DNA from: Onchocerca lupi
Lineage: Eukaryota; Nematoda; Chromadorea; Rhabditida; Onchocercidae
Assembly: GCA_028564675.1 (NCBI GenBank)
Contig: JAOVVO010000315.1
Location: 1 to 64,000, forward strand
Direction of reading: 5' to 3'
Length of the DNA stretch: 64,000 nt
Below are positions 48,441-63,402 of the stretch, piece by piece (the stretch's first letter is position 1; the number at the start of each line of letters is the position of its first letter). The notes under the pieces were generated by a model. The model did not search any database and had not been told where the DNA came from. It saw nothing but the letters and a program-made list of their open reading frames with translations. A program made the position numbers and the translations under genes.

Positions 48441-51412
48441 AAAATTGAGAAATCTGAAATTGCAATTTCATTTGTGATAAAACAAGCATAATTTAAAACG
48501 AATTTCATACACAAATTATAATGTAGCATAAAGACGATGTCTTTGAAAAAAAAAAAAAAAAAAAAGAAAAAAAGAAAAAAACAAAAAACAATCCCAATAA
48601 ATTCAAAAAAATCGGAATTCGAGAAAGTGATAAATTCTAAATAAGCATGCCTAATTTTCAGATATCTATTTTTGGATTATCATTTCGAAATTCATAAATT
48701 CTTTACAAGTTTAAGAATTCAATACAAGAGAAATTTTAGATCTCATTTGTAAATTGGCGGGCTTTGGTAAAACAGAAGACTTTTCCATTTTTTTACAATT
48801 CAATTCTTTTCTTTGAAAGCAATCAAACTTTGCCTCTAAAATTACTAATGTATTAACGAAATGCTATGAACACAAAAACTGATGGTATCAGCGGAACGAT
48901 AATAAAAAGAAAAGAATGGCAAATGAACTTTCTGAAGGTCAATTCAGTAAAGAAAATGAATCTGAAATATTAGTTATTATTTCCAATTTATGAATGAATT
49001 GAAATGAAATTAACAATTTGAAAATGGAATATTTAGCATTAATATCGATCATATAACAGAAAATATGGGAAGAATAATGAAATAAGAAGGAAATATGTGA
49101 AATTCCAATGAATGAGTAAAAATGGATGAATGGAACGATGAGAAATGAGATTATTCAAATTATTTCTTTTTCATAGCATTAAAAATATATGAAAATAATA
49201 AAAAATTGATGCATAATTTAGTTCAAATTTCAAATTTAAATATCAATTTCAATCTTAAATTTATCAAAAAAAAAAAAAAGCAAATAATTCTCGATTATAT
49301 TACTGTATTATTTATTACAAATAATACGATAACTACTAATCAAATAAATTTATCAATTTACCAAATGATTTATCATATCATCTAAAAAGATTTGTCTTCT
49401 TTCAATTCATAATTGACAAAAAGTTTAGAAAATACGAAGAACAACATATTTACTAATTTACTGAATCGAATAGATAGCGTATATTTGTAAAATATATAAA
49501 ATTGAATGTTATTGAAAAGAGTGAATTTTATTTCGTTTCTTAATCTATTCATTGGTAATATTAGTTGAAATTATGAGTAATATTAGTTGAAATTATTCGA
49601 AAATACTTTTAAAATTCTAATTTTATAATTAAGAAGAAATGGACATTTTTATTTGCTCGATAAATGTATCTAAATTGAATCTAACATATGGTACTACAAT
49701 TATTATTTCCGTATAAGTAATCAATAGTAAATAAACATCATCCAAATGATGGCTAAAAAGATTTGTCAGATAAATTCATCTTTTACAAGTTAAATGATAA
49801 AAAAGAATAAATGAGTGATTATTGAAAATTAAATAAAAGATATAATGAAAATGAAAAGAACAGGTTTATAATTTTAATCGATTTAAAATTGTTAATTTTT
49901 TGAAAAAAATTTTCTTTTTTTTTTTTGAAATCATCTGGTTGAAAATATATATATATATTCTTTTTTCTCGAAAACTATCATTTCGAAATGAAAGTTAGAA
50001 AACTATAAAATTTTTTGGTTTATTTTAAATACTTTCTAGGAAATAGTGTTCAGATAAACGGAAGATTTTTTCATTTTTTTTTTTTTTTTTAAACATTTCA
50101 AATAATTTCAGACTTTTATAAGGTTTGTTTGAAGAAAGATTTGTAATGGTTAAGAAAATTGAGAAGGATGAATTTTTCAAGCGAGAAAAGAGAAAAAAAG
50201 GGACAGATGTTTTCAAATTTTTCTTTTTTTTATGTCAACTGAAGTGCATAAATTTGTTGAAGAAAAAAAAAAAAAGAAAACTTATTTATCAATTTAAATA
50301 TATGTATTGATGAATGATATGTAATAAAATTTGACTAGATTATGATAATGTTAAATTCTTGATGTTATATGATAATTGTGTTATCAATATTTATATATAT
50401 ATATATATATATTCGAATTTGTTTAAATATTTTTGAAATTGATTTATTTTGAAAAAAAAAAAAAAAACCTCACTGAATTAATTTAACAAAATTAAAGGAA
50501 AATAACGGGAAAAATAAATAAAACAAATAAAAAAAAAAACTGAAGATTTCAAATAAGAAGAGCAGAAACTGAAATTAATAGCTAATTTACATTAATGACA
50601 AAATATTTCTCGATATTTCAATTATTTTTTAAACAAAACCGAAATTTTCCATAAGAAGATCATTGCATCAATCAATCATTTCATTATTTTCTTTGATCAT
50701 TAATAGTTCAACTATTAATTTTTTAAGTAAAATCGAGAGATTAATCATTATATCAATTATACAATCATTTTCAGTGATCATCATTTTCTTTGCTTGCGGA
50801 AAAAATGAATCACAAATAAATAAAACGGAAAAGTTTTCCATAAAATTCCGAATCGAACTGAAGTTTAAAATCAAAAATTCAAACATTAAATGAAAGCATT
50901 TTGAAAAAAATTTCACTAAAAAAAAAAAAAAAAAAAAAAGAAAGAATTCTAAATCAAAATGAAAATGTACAAAACTTTGTTTTAAAAATAATAAAGACAT
51001 ATCAGTAAATAAAAGATTAAATAGCAAAGTAAGCAAACAGGAATAGTTATACTTTCTTATTGACATTTAATTTGAAAATTCAAATATTTAATTAGAATGC
51101 GGAAGAAATTAGTAATTGAGCAAATAAGAGCTTCTCCAGTCGATCTTTGAATTTTTGTTGAGAAATTATGTTATCAGTAAATCAACAAATCATTTTTCCC
51201 CTACTAATCATCAATTTCTTAATTGTTGATCAGTGAGGGAAAAATAATCATTATTTTGATCATTTCTGATCGACATGCCAATTCATTACTTTTTTATTAT
51301 TGACTTAATTTAAAGGCTTCACTTCATATTGGTATTCGTTTCACAAATTCTATTTTTGAATTTTCGCTTCTCTATTTTCCTCTTTTCTTACTTTGACTTT
51401 TATTTCATTTTC

Positions 51413-51455
<43 letters not shown>

Positions 51456-53587
51456 CAGTTATTTTAAGAAATCGGCTAAAGGATGGTAGTAGATGAAATT
51501 TCAGAAAACAAAAGAAAAAAAAGAATTGAAGATTCAAAAATTTTTCAATTTAAAAGAAAGAAAAACTAATAAAGAAAAAATGATCAAAAAGTTGGAAATT
51601 TTGAGATGCAAAATTCATCTTTCAGTGGATTTCATCTGTTGTAGAAAAGATTCTAAAACAATGTCCAACATCTCCTTTCTTGATCGAAATTCTAATTGTG
51701 AAAAGATTTGTGAGAATCATAAAAAAGCGAACATATGAAATGCTTTTTCCGATAGTTCTATCACTGATCAGATATTTCAACAATTCCATTTAAATAATGC
51801 ATAAAAGTTAAAAATCTAATCAATAATCTGTTGAAAATTTCAACATAAATCATACCGCCAACAATTGCTCGAATATTGAAAAATTCCATAAAAATGAGCT
51901 TTTATTACCTTTTTTTTTTTTTTTTTTCAAATTTTCAAGAGCTTATTTGAAAAAGAGCATTTGAAAGATGAATTGAATCTTAAGCAATAAAGTAAACATG
52001 AAGTGCTTCCTTGTTTGCCTTGCAAAAAAAAGAACGATGATTGAAACGAATCAAAATTGTCATCCAATCTGATCAGCATGAATGCTCAAAAATTTCAAAT
52101 ATCCATAGATTTTATTTGCATTTATTTTTAAATGTGTCATTTGCATTTGCTAAACATTTTTTTTTCCTTATACAAATAAATTATACCGTAATTTATGATC
52201 AGACTGATTTAGTTAACAATTTTGATATCTGACATAATATTTGGTAAAATTCATACAATTTACCATTAGAATCTTTAATCTAAAGATAGATGTCACCAAA
52301 AAATGTATACCGTATATTGCTACAATTAAAAATAACGGTCACTAACTATAAACGGTAAAGTTTGTTACGGTAATGTTGATATTACGGTAATTTTGATATA
52401 TGATGCTATATATATGCTTATTAGTTATGAGAAGTGAGAAGAATTAATTGAATTTGAAAATTTTGTATGAAACAAAAATATTTTTGAAATATTGATAGGA
52501 ATCGATCACATTTTTACCTTTAAATACAAGCATTTCATTGATTCGAACGAATAATATACAAATATAATTGCATTTTGCTGGTAAATAATATTTATTATTG
52601 TTATTGAAAATTACGGTTATCTTACTGATAACAATAAAAGTAACTATTTATCGAGAAGAAATATGAGAATATAACAAATGCGAAATTGATAATGAAAGAA
52701 ATTTGGAATCGTAGACAATTCCTAAAATAATTACGACATTTTTGGTTACGAATCGCTAAATTTTCTTTGACTTACCAAATTCTGATGAAACTTTTCGAAA
52801 AAAATGCTTGATCTCATAATTTCACTGCACTTAAAATTGCAAGAAAATAATAAATATCATAAAAATTGATGAGAGCACTTAGATTGATGACAATCGAATG
52901 ACGTAACAATACGTATTATTTCACTGGTCTATAGAAATTGCACAAGAAATATTTATGCGAAAATTTTCCAATAAATCAAGAAAATTTTGCGATTATAATC
53001 ACAGCGAAATTATGAGATCAATAGGTAACAAATAGGAAACTCGTTTTATGCTTACAATCGAATTCAAATTTCACACAAAATAAGAAACATCGGAACATTT
53101 CCTGCATCTAACGAAAAACTTTAATTACACCTATAAATTTCACAATTACGTTTTAAATTTTACGTAAATTTCACAATACGTTTTAAATTTTTCACGTTTA
53201 ATTCACATTACGTTTTAATTACATTGGAATATATGAAACAAACATAAGTTTTTTGATTTGTATGTTCGAGTAAATATTTCAGGTATGATAATTTGCAAAT
53301 TACTGAAAGATGAATTCATTTTGAGTACGATCATCCAAAACTAATCACCTGAACATATTTCATATCAATGTAACTGTTTAAAGCTGATATTGAATTACTT
53401 AAATATCAGCTTAAATATCAATTATTTATTACTTAATAATTGGAATTACTGATACTAATAATTATTTAATTTTCATTACTTGAATGATGTTGCACAATAC
53501 ACAATAGAGTTTCTACCTCTTTTTCGGATTTCTGAAATTTGCATTCTACGATATATCAATACAAAACTTTTCAGATGAAATTTTACG

Positions 53588-53689
53588 AAGTAATTCGCAA
53601 ATAACTACGTATCATGAATCTGAATCTGACAAGTTCAAGCGAGATTCTACCAAGTAATTCGCAAATAACTACGTATCATGAATCTGAAT
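53588..53689 (+). repeat. 64-bp tandem duplication
   Basis: Thirty-eight identical bases starting AAGTAATTCGCAAATAACTA occur at 53588-53625 and 53652-53689. The 26-nt spacers are partly similar, so the unit is about 64 bp. Confidence 0.92.
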
Positions 53690-53897
53690 TTGATGTTCTA
53701 GTGAAAAAAAAAAAGAAGCGAAGATTGATTGACATCTGTTTCAATCCTTTATATAAATGAAAAATATTTGAGAACAGTTCATGCGGGAATAACGGAGAAT
53801 TAATAATAATTACATGCCAATCTGTGTTATATTACCAATTTCATCAAATTTTATAATAGTACCTATCAATCAATAATTTTACCTTCAATTATCGTCC

Positions 53898-53931
<34 letters not shown>

Positions 53932-54548
53932 AAGAAAGGATTTAAAAATCAAGAAATCATTCAATGTACTAATTAAATCAATAAACTGATTAATGAAATA
54001 TATCGATAACAGAAAAGTGTTAAATTATTTGTAAATGTTAGTAAAATGAATTTTATGCAACAACTATCATTTTAGTAAAAATGAAATTTAATTTAATATA
54101 ATTGATGACTCATATAAATGCAATTACGGTAAAAGCATTTCATTTTTCATTCACTTGCATTTATGTTTTTTAAAAATTAACACTTTTTTGTTATTTAATT
54201 CAATAAAATAAAAATCTTTCTTTTTTTTTTTTTTTTTCATGATAATAGCCTTTTTCCTGTTCCGGAAAGTATCAAATAATACTCATTAAAAATACTTTTT
54301 CACAATTCCGGTAAGGTTTTTTTAATGAAAGAGGAACCTATCAACCGATAATGATTTCAATATCGTCTTAAATGATTAATACTTTTCCGGATTGGAATTA
54401 GCAGAATATTCATGACATTAAATTCACGTAGATAAGATTAAAAATGAGAAAATTCATCCGTTCCGGAATTCATATCCGCATTTCCGCAATGCTCTCTAAA
54501 ACATTTCATCTTTGTTCATTAATAAATCGGTCTATGGTCAATAAAACA

Positions 54549-54572
54549 ATAGAACATATATATATGTTCTAT
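54549..54572. repeat. 24-bp perfect palindrome
   Basis: ATAGAACATATA is followed by its exact reverse complement. It lies directly before the 83-bp tandem duplication. Confidence 0.9.
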
Positions 54573-54577
54573 CAATA

Positions 54578-54743
54578 ATAAATTTGAATTTTTATCAGAA
54601 ATTTTGGGAATTTTCAGACAACAAAATATCTTGAATGCTTTTTGGCTTAATATTCGACTCATAAATTTGAATTTTCATTAGAAATTTTGGGAATTTTCAG
54701 GCAACAAAATATGTTGAATGCTTTTTGGCTTAATAATCGATTC
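54578..54743 (+). repeat. 83-bp tandem duplication
   Basis: Two head-to-tail units starting ATAAATTTGAATTTT (54578 and 54661) share AGAAATTTTGGGAATTTTCA and GAATGCTTTTTGGCTTAAT, with only a few substitutions. Confidence 0.92.
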
Positions 54744-55440
54744 AAAAAATTGTCCGTACTCGCGCATTTGTCATCAATTTTAAATTTCGAAAAAGAGAAT
54801 TCCACCTCTTTCAAGGTTTAAATTTTGAAATTTTATGATTAAATGATTGACATTGAAAGAAGAAAAAAAGAATTTAACAATCAGCAATCTCTCATTTTAA
54901 ATAATTCTGCATAAACATAAAATTACTTCTATCTTTTCTTTTTTTCCTTTTACCATACGAAATTTCTCATCAAAATAAATGTTATTTTTACAACAAATTA
55001 TTGATGCCATTTCAAGAAAGAAATTTATTTCCCATAAAATCCCAGGCAATTAGTATGATTAGAAAAATTCGTTTTTTAGAGAAAAAAAAAAAAAAAAAAA
55101 ACTGAAATATAAAATTATAGAAGGTCAAATTTAGATCAAAATTTGAATAGGAAGACTTTTAAAAAATAGTAATATCTTTATAAATATGTTGAAAATTGTT
55201 AAAAATAAACACTGATAAACTGATAAACAGGATGATAAAGAAATAAACGACTGATAAATGCCTAAAAGATGCAAAGATTAAGTTGAAATTAAAAAAAAAA
55301 AAAAGAATGTTTTTTGTTGAATGAAATTATCGATCAATATTTATTTTCTTTTAAAATATAAATTCAAGTTTACAAAATAAAAGTTGAATATAACGATGAA
55401 ACAAGCGAATAAACAGAGAAATGTTAACATTTCTTCTTTT

Positions 55441-55481
<41 letters not shown>

Positions 55482-56947
55482 GAAGTGAAATGATTGGAAA
55501 AACTTTGAAAGGTTATTTGATATGGAAGATGAAATTCTAATAAAACTTTTCAAACTGATTGATTTGAATGATGAATCAGGTTTGCTTATTTCAGGATTGC
55601 AAATATATTTCGGAAAAAAATTGGAGAGAGCATTAATTGAATGAATCATTAACTTCTATCGATAACTTAATCAATTAGTTCGGTGAATTGAAGTGGACAA
55701 TTGAACGTTTTGTTCTTTCAAATCATTTTTAGGATGTGAATTTTTAGGTATCAATTTTGAATATTCAAATATGAAAAATTATGACATTTTTCTAATAAAA
55801 AAAAAAAAAAATTCTAACATTTTATATAATTTGAAAAAAAAAAAAAAAAAAAGAAAACAATACAGAAAATAATTTAGGCGAAATTGAATTTTTAAAATGA
55901 AATAGGAGAAAAGTGAAAGCAAACAATGATGATGATATTCAAATGATAAACAAATAGATATTAATCGTAGAAATATTATCCGTAGAATTGAATATTAACA
56001 AATTAAACAATCAATCGATAAAATTTTCACGAAAATCAAAATATGCAAAAAATGGATTATCATCAAAGAGGAAATATGATATGTTTAGAAGAATAATTAT
56101 ATTGAAAAATTTGTTTATGCTTTTATAGGGAGAAAAAAAAAAAGAAGAAAAAATTTTCTGTAACTATTGAAATTTTGAAAATTCCAGTTAAACAGTTTTG
56201 ATATGGATTTGAAGTCTACATGAAATTTTGATAATATTTCAAATGTGATATATATATATATATATATATATGTATAAAAATAATACAAAATTATATGATT
56301 TATATTTTTATTGGAAAAAAAGAACGAACTTTTTATAATTATTGAAAATTTGAAATTATGAAAGTTATATGATTTATTTTTATATTTTTATAAATATTGA
56401 AAATTTGAAAATATTATGGGAAATTTTTTTGAAAATTTTAGCGGATAACATCAAGATGAACGAACTTGAAGTTCATATGAAATTCTGATTGAATATTTGA
56501 AGTGAAAGAAGAAGATGAAGAATAAAAATATTGAAAATTTCACATTGTCAATATTTGTCCTAACCTGATGTTAAAATATTGACCAATATGATGGAAAATA
56601 TTTTAAGAACTAGTTGAAAAAATTTGATGAATCATTGAATTATTCAATTGTATAAATGAAAATTTATGAATTTTTCCAACCTAACAACTTTCAGTTTCAT
56701 TCCATCGCTCAGATTATCTTTGCATTCATCTAACTATGAAAAAGGCTCAAATTACTAATAATTCTATTAAAATTATTTGATATGTTATGGATTTTTCGAA
56801 CTTAAAATCTATCAACAAAATATATCATATGATTGCAACGATTGATTGGTTGAGATCAAATTTCAACGAAAATCATTTAAAAATATATTGTGAGAAGTTG
56901 GAAAATTGAAAAATTCACAAAATTATGATTGATAAAATTTATGGCAA

Positions 56948-56988
<41 letters not shown>

Positions 56989-58832
56989 GCGTAAATAATA
57001 TTTAATTAAAGCAAAAGAAATGAGGGAAATTTTGAAAGTGAAAATAGTTAGTAATAATGATTTTATGAGGAAATTTTCAAATTAAATGAAAATAGTAAAT
57101 TTTTGCAAACTCATAAACAATGTCAAAGATCAATGATCGGAGATGACAGTAGTGGACAGTGACAAATATAAGACAAACATTAAATGAGCATTTCCTGGTA
57201 TTGAAAGTACAAACAAATATCCGATGATTGTAAACATTTACATAGAAATCAACTAAAAGATCAATTAACAGAATAAGTGATTGATTTTTATTGATTTTTT
57301 GTTAACAAAGAATATTTAAAAGTTTCAACAATAAAGGAAACTATTCATCCATTCTCGACAGGTGTGAAAAAAGCAATATAATAGACAAATATGACAAACA
57401 TTTCGATCGGGGAAAGGACATATTGCGGATCGATCAATAAAAAGTGATATGACAACACGTGAATTACGTTACGTATCACTATAATAATCGGTTTAATTAA
57501 AAAGAATTATTGATTATTTTAATTAAAAGAAATCATTGCAATAATTATTTTTTTTTTTTTTTTTTATTAAAATAAATCATAATCGGTAATATTATTAAAC
57601 ATCATTTTTCGATCAAATAAAACTGAAGAAATCAAAATATAAATTAATCGTTCAATATCAATTTGATTTTTTTTTTCTTTTTTTTGCAAATTTCATTATT
57701 TTTTGATCATTTCAAATGATACAAAAACTAAGACAATTATTCTAAAATATCATTTCATTATATTTACAGAATATTTCAATTAATTGAATATATATCGAAA
57801 AATTGTATACTTTATTATAAAAATATCAATATATCACTTTTTTTTTTTCTTTTTGCTATCAAAAAGTGAACACTATCTTTGAAAAAAAAAGAAAAAAAAA
57901 ATTAAAATATCAAAATATTCAGGTAAAAAAGAGAAAATTATGCTTAAAAAGTTGAATGATACAATTTGTATTGATGAATTTTGTCAAAAAAAAAAAAAAA
58001 TTTAGAAATATTTTGCAGAAAAGTTGTAAGAAATGAAAGGAAAGAAAACCTATGTTATTTATGTATTAAAAAAAAAAAAAAAAAAATCGGAAATGATTTT
58101 ATAATACATCTTAATGAGTTAGAAAATTATTAAATTTGTGCAAAAATTAATTTAAAGTAAAAATTACCCATTTCTAAAATTTGAATGAATATTTCAATTA
58201 TATTACAAGTTGCAATTTAGAAATAGAAGGAAAGGAAGGAAATATGAACTTGCTTTTGAATGAAAAAGATGAATTTGATAAATTGATTTCCATTATTCAA
58301 ATCTTGTTTTCATATTTCAAGTCCATTTAATTTGAAAAGTAATTATCATACTTTTTAGTTGGTACTAATTATTCATCAGGTAAAGGATGATTGAAGTTAG
58401 TTCTCTCTTACAAATTATTGAAATTTTCTCCTCTAGAAATTAACTGTTTATGCGATATTTGAGAAATGAATGAAATGACACTTATGACCTAGAAAAATTT
58501 TTAATTGGTTTCTTCGTAAAATTTGAATTTTATTTATGAAATTTTTACTAATTCTTACAAATAGACAATCTTTATTTTCTTGAAATATAATTTTAATCAT
58601 ATTATCAATAATTCGCAAATTTTAAAAAACTTTTTGAAACATTTTTTTTTTTTTCTAGTGAAATTGGATATATTCGTAATAATAAAATGTAGGAAATAGT
58701 TAGGGAAAACAACTGATGTAAAAAGAGAAGGAAATTAAAACCAATGAAGAATTGTGAATTGATTGCTGCTAAAGAGTGATGAAAATGATAAATGATAATC
58801 AATCAGCTCAACTCTCCTTTCTTAAATGACAT

Positions 58833-58870
<38 letters not shown>

Positions 58871-59603
58871 ATTACAATAAACTGATATGTTATCAAACAA
58901 GAAATTTCAATTTTTTTTTTTTTTGTTGAAAAAATTAAAATTGTAAAGGTCTTCTTCCTTTTCACTTATGTATATTGTTATCATTCCACTATTAAAAATA
59001 ATAAATTCCAAAATTTAAAAAGAAAAAATAAATTTTCGTTAAAATCGTATTTTTTTTTTTCTTTTTTTTTTTTTTTGGAAGTAATCACTTTCAAAGCTTA
59101 GCTTCATTAAATGAATCTTTTGATAGAAAAATTTTAAAAATTAGAAAATTTTAAGCATTAAAATCAAATTTCATAGGAAGAATTATCGAAACCAGGAAAT
59201 TTTAAATTACTAAAAATTTTTACGATTTAAAATGTATATTAAACAATAAAAAGACAGCAAAGAAAAGAGCTTTCCGACTGATAATGATGCAATTAAAACT
59301 TTAAATTTCAAATTTGTCGAGTAAAATTGAGAAAAGAAGAAAATATGTCTCTAAAATCATTCTGTAGAATGGATAAAAATTAAGAAAAGCAAAACAGGTG
59401 AAGAAGAAGTTACGACAGCAATTCACCTCTCCTGCTGAGCAGCTGAGAGTATTATGAAGGAGTTTACGGATAAATGACCTTCAACGAGAAGGGGAACAGG
59501 TGACATTTGGTAAGGAATCATTGGAAATACCATTTTTCCTGTTCAAAGCATGAATATATGCTTATACAGTAATAAAATACAGTACAGTATGGTACAGTAT
59601 GAC

Positions 59604-59845
59604 ATCATTACTGTATGATGATGATTTTATTGATTGATGGTATTTACTTGATGATACTTAATCTAATAATGCATCTAATCTTAATTTAATCATTTATAAA
59701 TACAATAGGCGTAATAAAATAAAGTATTGTATTAAGAAATTTGAATTTTAATGTCATAACTGTATAATGATAATTTTATGGATTTATGGTAATTGATGAT
59801 ACTTAATCTGATAATATACCTAATCTTAATTTAATCATCGATTTC
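59604..59845 (+). repeat. Imperfect tandem duplication of about 147 bp
   Basis: Both units carry ACTGTAT(G/A)ATGAT, TGATGATACTTAATCT(A/G)ATAAT and CTAATCTTAATTTAATCAT in the same order, at about 59604-59700 and 59751-59845. Confidence 0.8.
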
Positions 59846-62800
59846 AGAAAATTTTCAATTTTACATTCATTGGATGAATTTTGCACTAACAAAAGCAATT
59901 TACGAAAAAGAAAATCCCATAAAAAAAGAATGAGAAATCGTTAAAAAAAAAAAATAAAAAATAAATTTTCTGGAAATTTAAAATCTTAAATTTTTCTTTT
60001 CCACATACGTTACGCTGAATTGATTTTATGCCAACAATGGAATAAATCATTTTATCATTTTGAATCTTTTTTTTCCTTTTATTTTTAAAATAAAAATTTG
60101 TTGAAGACTGAGAAAAAGGAATATAATTAACATTCCGAATACTTAAAAAAAAAATAAGTAAAAATTAAAAATTTTAGGAATGAGAAAGTGTATCGATAAG
60201 CAAACCAATCAATATTTGATATGATTCATTTCTTTATTGATATACGCCGATCAGATCAGTTCAATAGTAACGTAAATAAATAAATAAATAAATAAATAAA
60301 AATAATGAAACAAAGAAAAAAATTCTTCTCAAAATTTTATCTTCAAGTTAAAATTACAGCACTTTTATACTGATTTTTGTCAAAACAAATCCAACAAAAA
60401 ATATAAATAGATTTTAAAATCTAATACATCCAGTAAGAGAAATAGCTTGCTGGTTAGCTGTAAAGTGCGAAAGGCTATATTTAAAGAAGTTTAAAAAAAA
60501 AAAAAAAAAAAAAGAAAACAAAAAATTGATTAATTAGTTCAAATTATTGAAATAATTTAACGAAATAACGATGATACATCGATTACGTCAACAGATATAA
60601 CCGGATTTAAAATATGGTCGCTTTTATTAGTTATATCACATGTACCTCAATTAATTAAGATTTAGATTAATTAAGATTAATTTTTGCCATTCAACTCATT
60701 CCTATTATTTATTCATATAAATAAATGGTGTGGAAGATTTCAGGATTCAGAAGTTAATAAGCAGGATTAACGTTCATCCATTCATAACCAATAATCAATA
60801 AAATATCAGAAATTCATACAAACAAAAGAATGATTTTAGGATTCTGAAGTTAAAAAATGAAAATATTTGCCAGGAATTAGTATAAAATAACGATGTGATA
60901 TAATCCTTAATAAAGAGCCATTATCACAGTTTGAATTTTGGAAGAGGCAAAAAGGAGGTGAAGAAATTTGGATAGTTTATGTGTATGATCGTACGACTAG
61001 GTGACATCTGTACAATCATTGTGATGTTTGATTTGAAATGACGATAAAAGTTTGAATGTCGGTTTGCTTTGCTGTATGTGCGTCATCAATAGTAACTGTT
61101 CGCATAACTCGCAAATGATTCGCAAATGTAAAACGATAAAATTTTGAAAATGGATACCAAAATTGATAATACCTTTCGATAGCCGATACATCAGTCAATG
61201 CAATCAACAACGATAATTTGATTTTAAAATTTCCAAAATTTTCATTAATAAAATATTTTGAATAAATATTACGAAATAATATCGTAGGAATAAATATTGG
61301 TATATACGTCAAGATACTCATGTTTCTTTATATTCATCTAAATAATCGCTACGACAAAGAAGACAAAATTGAAATTAACTTAAATTTGCTATATTAGTAA
61401 TTAGCGATAATGCAAAATGATATAATTCATTGATTATGATATTAAAATTAAAACAACAAGTATATTTTTTAAACAGAGAAAGAAAAATGTCAACTTTCAG
61501 CATGAAATATTCGATATCTCGAATATTAAAATCACATAAAATTCGGTATTTCGAACATTCCGAATGTGAATGAAAGCATATGTGACGGAAGGAAATTCAA
61601 TTTAAACAATCGATTTACTCTGGTAGAAAGGGAAAATTTGTAAAAGCATATTGGAATAGATAATTTATGGGTTAATTTTGGAAAAATAAAAATTTATAAT
61701 AAAAAAAGAAGAATGTAATGCCATTTATCATTTACTGAGAAAGCAAAATTGAAGATCTCCAACTTCAAATATAAGAAATCTAAATTGATGATGGAAAAAA
61801 AAAACAACTATGCGACATCTGCAGAAAAATGAAATACTGAAAAACACTAAAACAGTATTAAAAAAATGTATGAAAAAATTTCGGCATGTTTTTGAAATAT
61901 TATTACAATCTAAATATTATAAAGAAAAAAAAAAAAAAAAAAAGAGATGAATCTATGTTAAAATAATCAAATGGCGCCTTTTCTGCGACAAAAAAAAAAA
62001 ATGATAATATTGAAATAATCACCAAAAAAAAAAAAGTCATATTTCATTTCGAATATGTATTAATGATATTTAAAAATTCTAATATTCTGCATATTTTGTA
62101 CTTTCAGATTACAAAAAAAAAAAAAAAAAAAAAAAAAAGAAATAGTTAATACATTTTTGTTGAAAATAATAAGAAGAAAATTTCAAAGTTATATATTATC
62201 ATATGATTAGTTTTATTTTATAAGATATCAAGTGATAAAAGTTTGATAAAAAGGCTGAAAAAATTTGAATTCAAGGATGATTATTCATAGAATAGGAATG
62301 TTATATAATCATATATGAATGCTTTTAATATAACAGATAAAATATAACTGTAGATGAGAAATATATTTGTCTATGATGATAACAACAACAACAATAAGAA
62401 CTTTTAATTCTATTTGTGTAAATTCCAATGCCATCAAATAAATGCGAAGAGATAAGAATCACAGCGGGTGCAATTGACATACGTATTTAAAAGTATGTAA
62501 AAATTCTTTTAAGAATCTGTCGTTTTATTTAATTAGGCTAAAGAATTAGATTGATACATTCCAAGAAATTTCATTCAATTTCATTACACGATCAAAAAAA
62601 AAAGGATAAAAATTTTAACCAAAATATATATTTGAAAAAAAAAAAAACTGAAACAATTCAAATATTATTTAGGAGAAGAAAAAAAAAAAAAAAAAGATTA
62701 AAAATGAAGAAAAAAGAAAAAAGAGTTAATTTGTACAATGAAATTGTAAATAAGAATAAATAAAAGTTATAATTTTGGCAATCAAAAATTTGGATACACT

Positions 62801-63302
62801 TTTTTTGTGCTGTATATTAGCATGAAAAATTGTATCAAAAATATATTTCATCCATCAAAAATTAAATTAAAAATATTAAAATATTATAGCAATTTTGATT
62901 AATTTTTGGGGGGGAAAAAAAAAGTTGCGAAAAAAAAAATTGATTCAAAAAAATTAATCGAATCAAAATTAAATCAAAATTTAGGTATGGAAAAGTTTAT
63001 TTTTAAAGCACAATAGAGAATGATAGAATAACAAGTCTAAATCTGATAAATATAGCTATTTTGGAAATTTTGAAAGAAAGATCAGATTTAATCCTTCAAT
63101 CATTTCATTGAATTAAATCAAAATTAAAATTTTAAGTATTGAATTGCTGAGAAGATATAGCTCGTAAAAGAGACCAATGTCAGAGCAGAAAGGAGCATCA
63201 TCATCTTCACCGATGAAAAGATTGACGGGAAAAGTGGGTGTCATCATCTCAAAATCGCCAGATGACAAATTCTTTCCCATCTTTATTATATCTTAATAAT
63301 AA

Positions 63303-63350
63303 TTGTAATATAATATAATATAATATAATATAATATAATATAATATATAA
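63303..63350 (+). repeat. TAATA pentanucleotide microsatellite
   Basis: About nine uninterrupted ATAAT/TAATA units, ending in ATATAAAT. Confidence 0.9.
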
Positions 63351-63402
63351 ATTTAGGCAAAGAAATAATGAAATCTGAATTGACGATTTTCGCTAATGGA
63401 CA

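Noticed and set aside
50668..51066. 132-codon minus-strand frame rich in Phe/Leu
   Set aside because: Formed across a poly-A/T tract; product is low complexity and without any family resemblance.
53140..53215. Possible short array of regularly spaced repeats
   Set aside because: The ACGTTTTAAATTT phrases are irregular in spacing and spacers are not unique; not a CRISPR array, just imperfect AT-rich tandem sequence.
61016..61321. 101-codon open frame on the minus strand, plus an overlapping 64-codon frame
   Set aside because: No recognisable family, no convincing splice or start context, composition close to background; at most an untested exon candidate.
61539..61563. Heat-shock-element-like arrangement (TTCGG...TTCGAA...TTCCGAA)
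   Set aside because: Spacing does not fit the alternating 5-bp units of a heat-shock element and no gene start is near.
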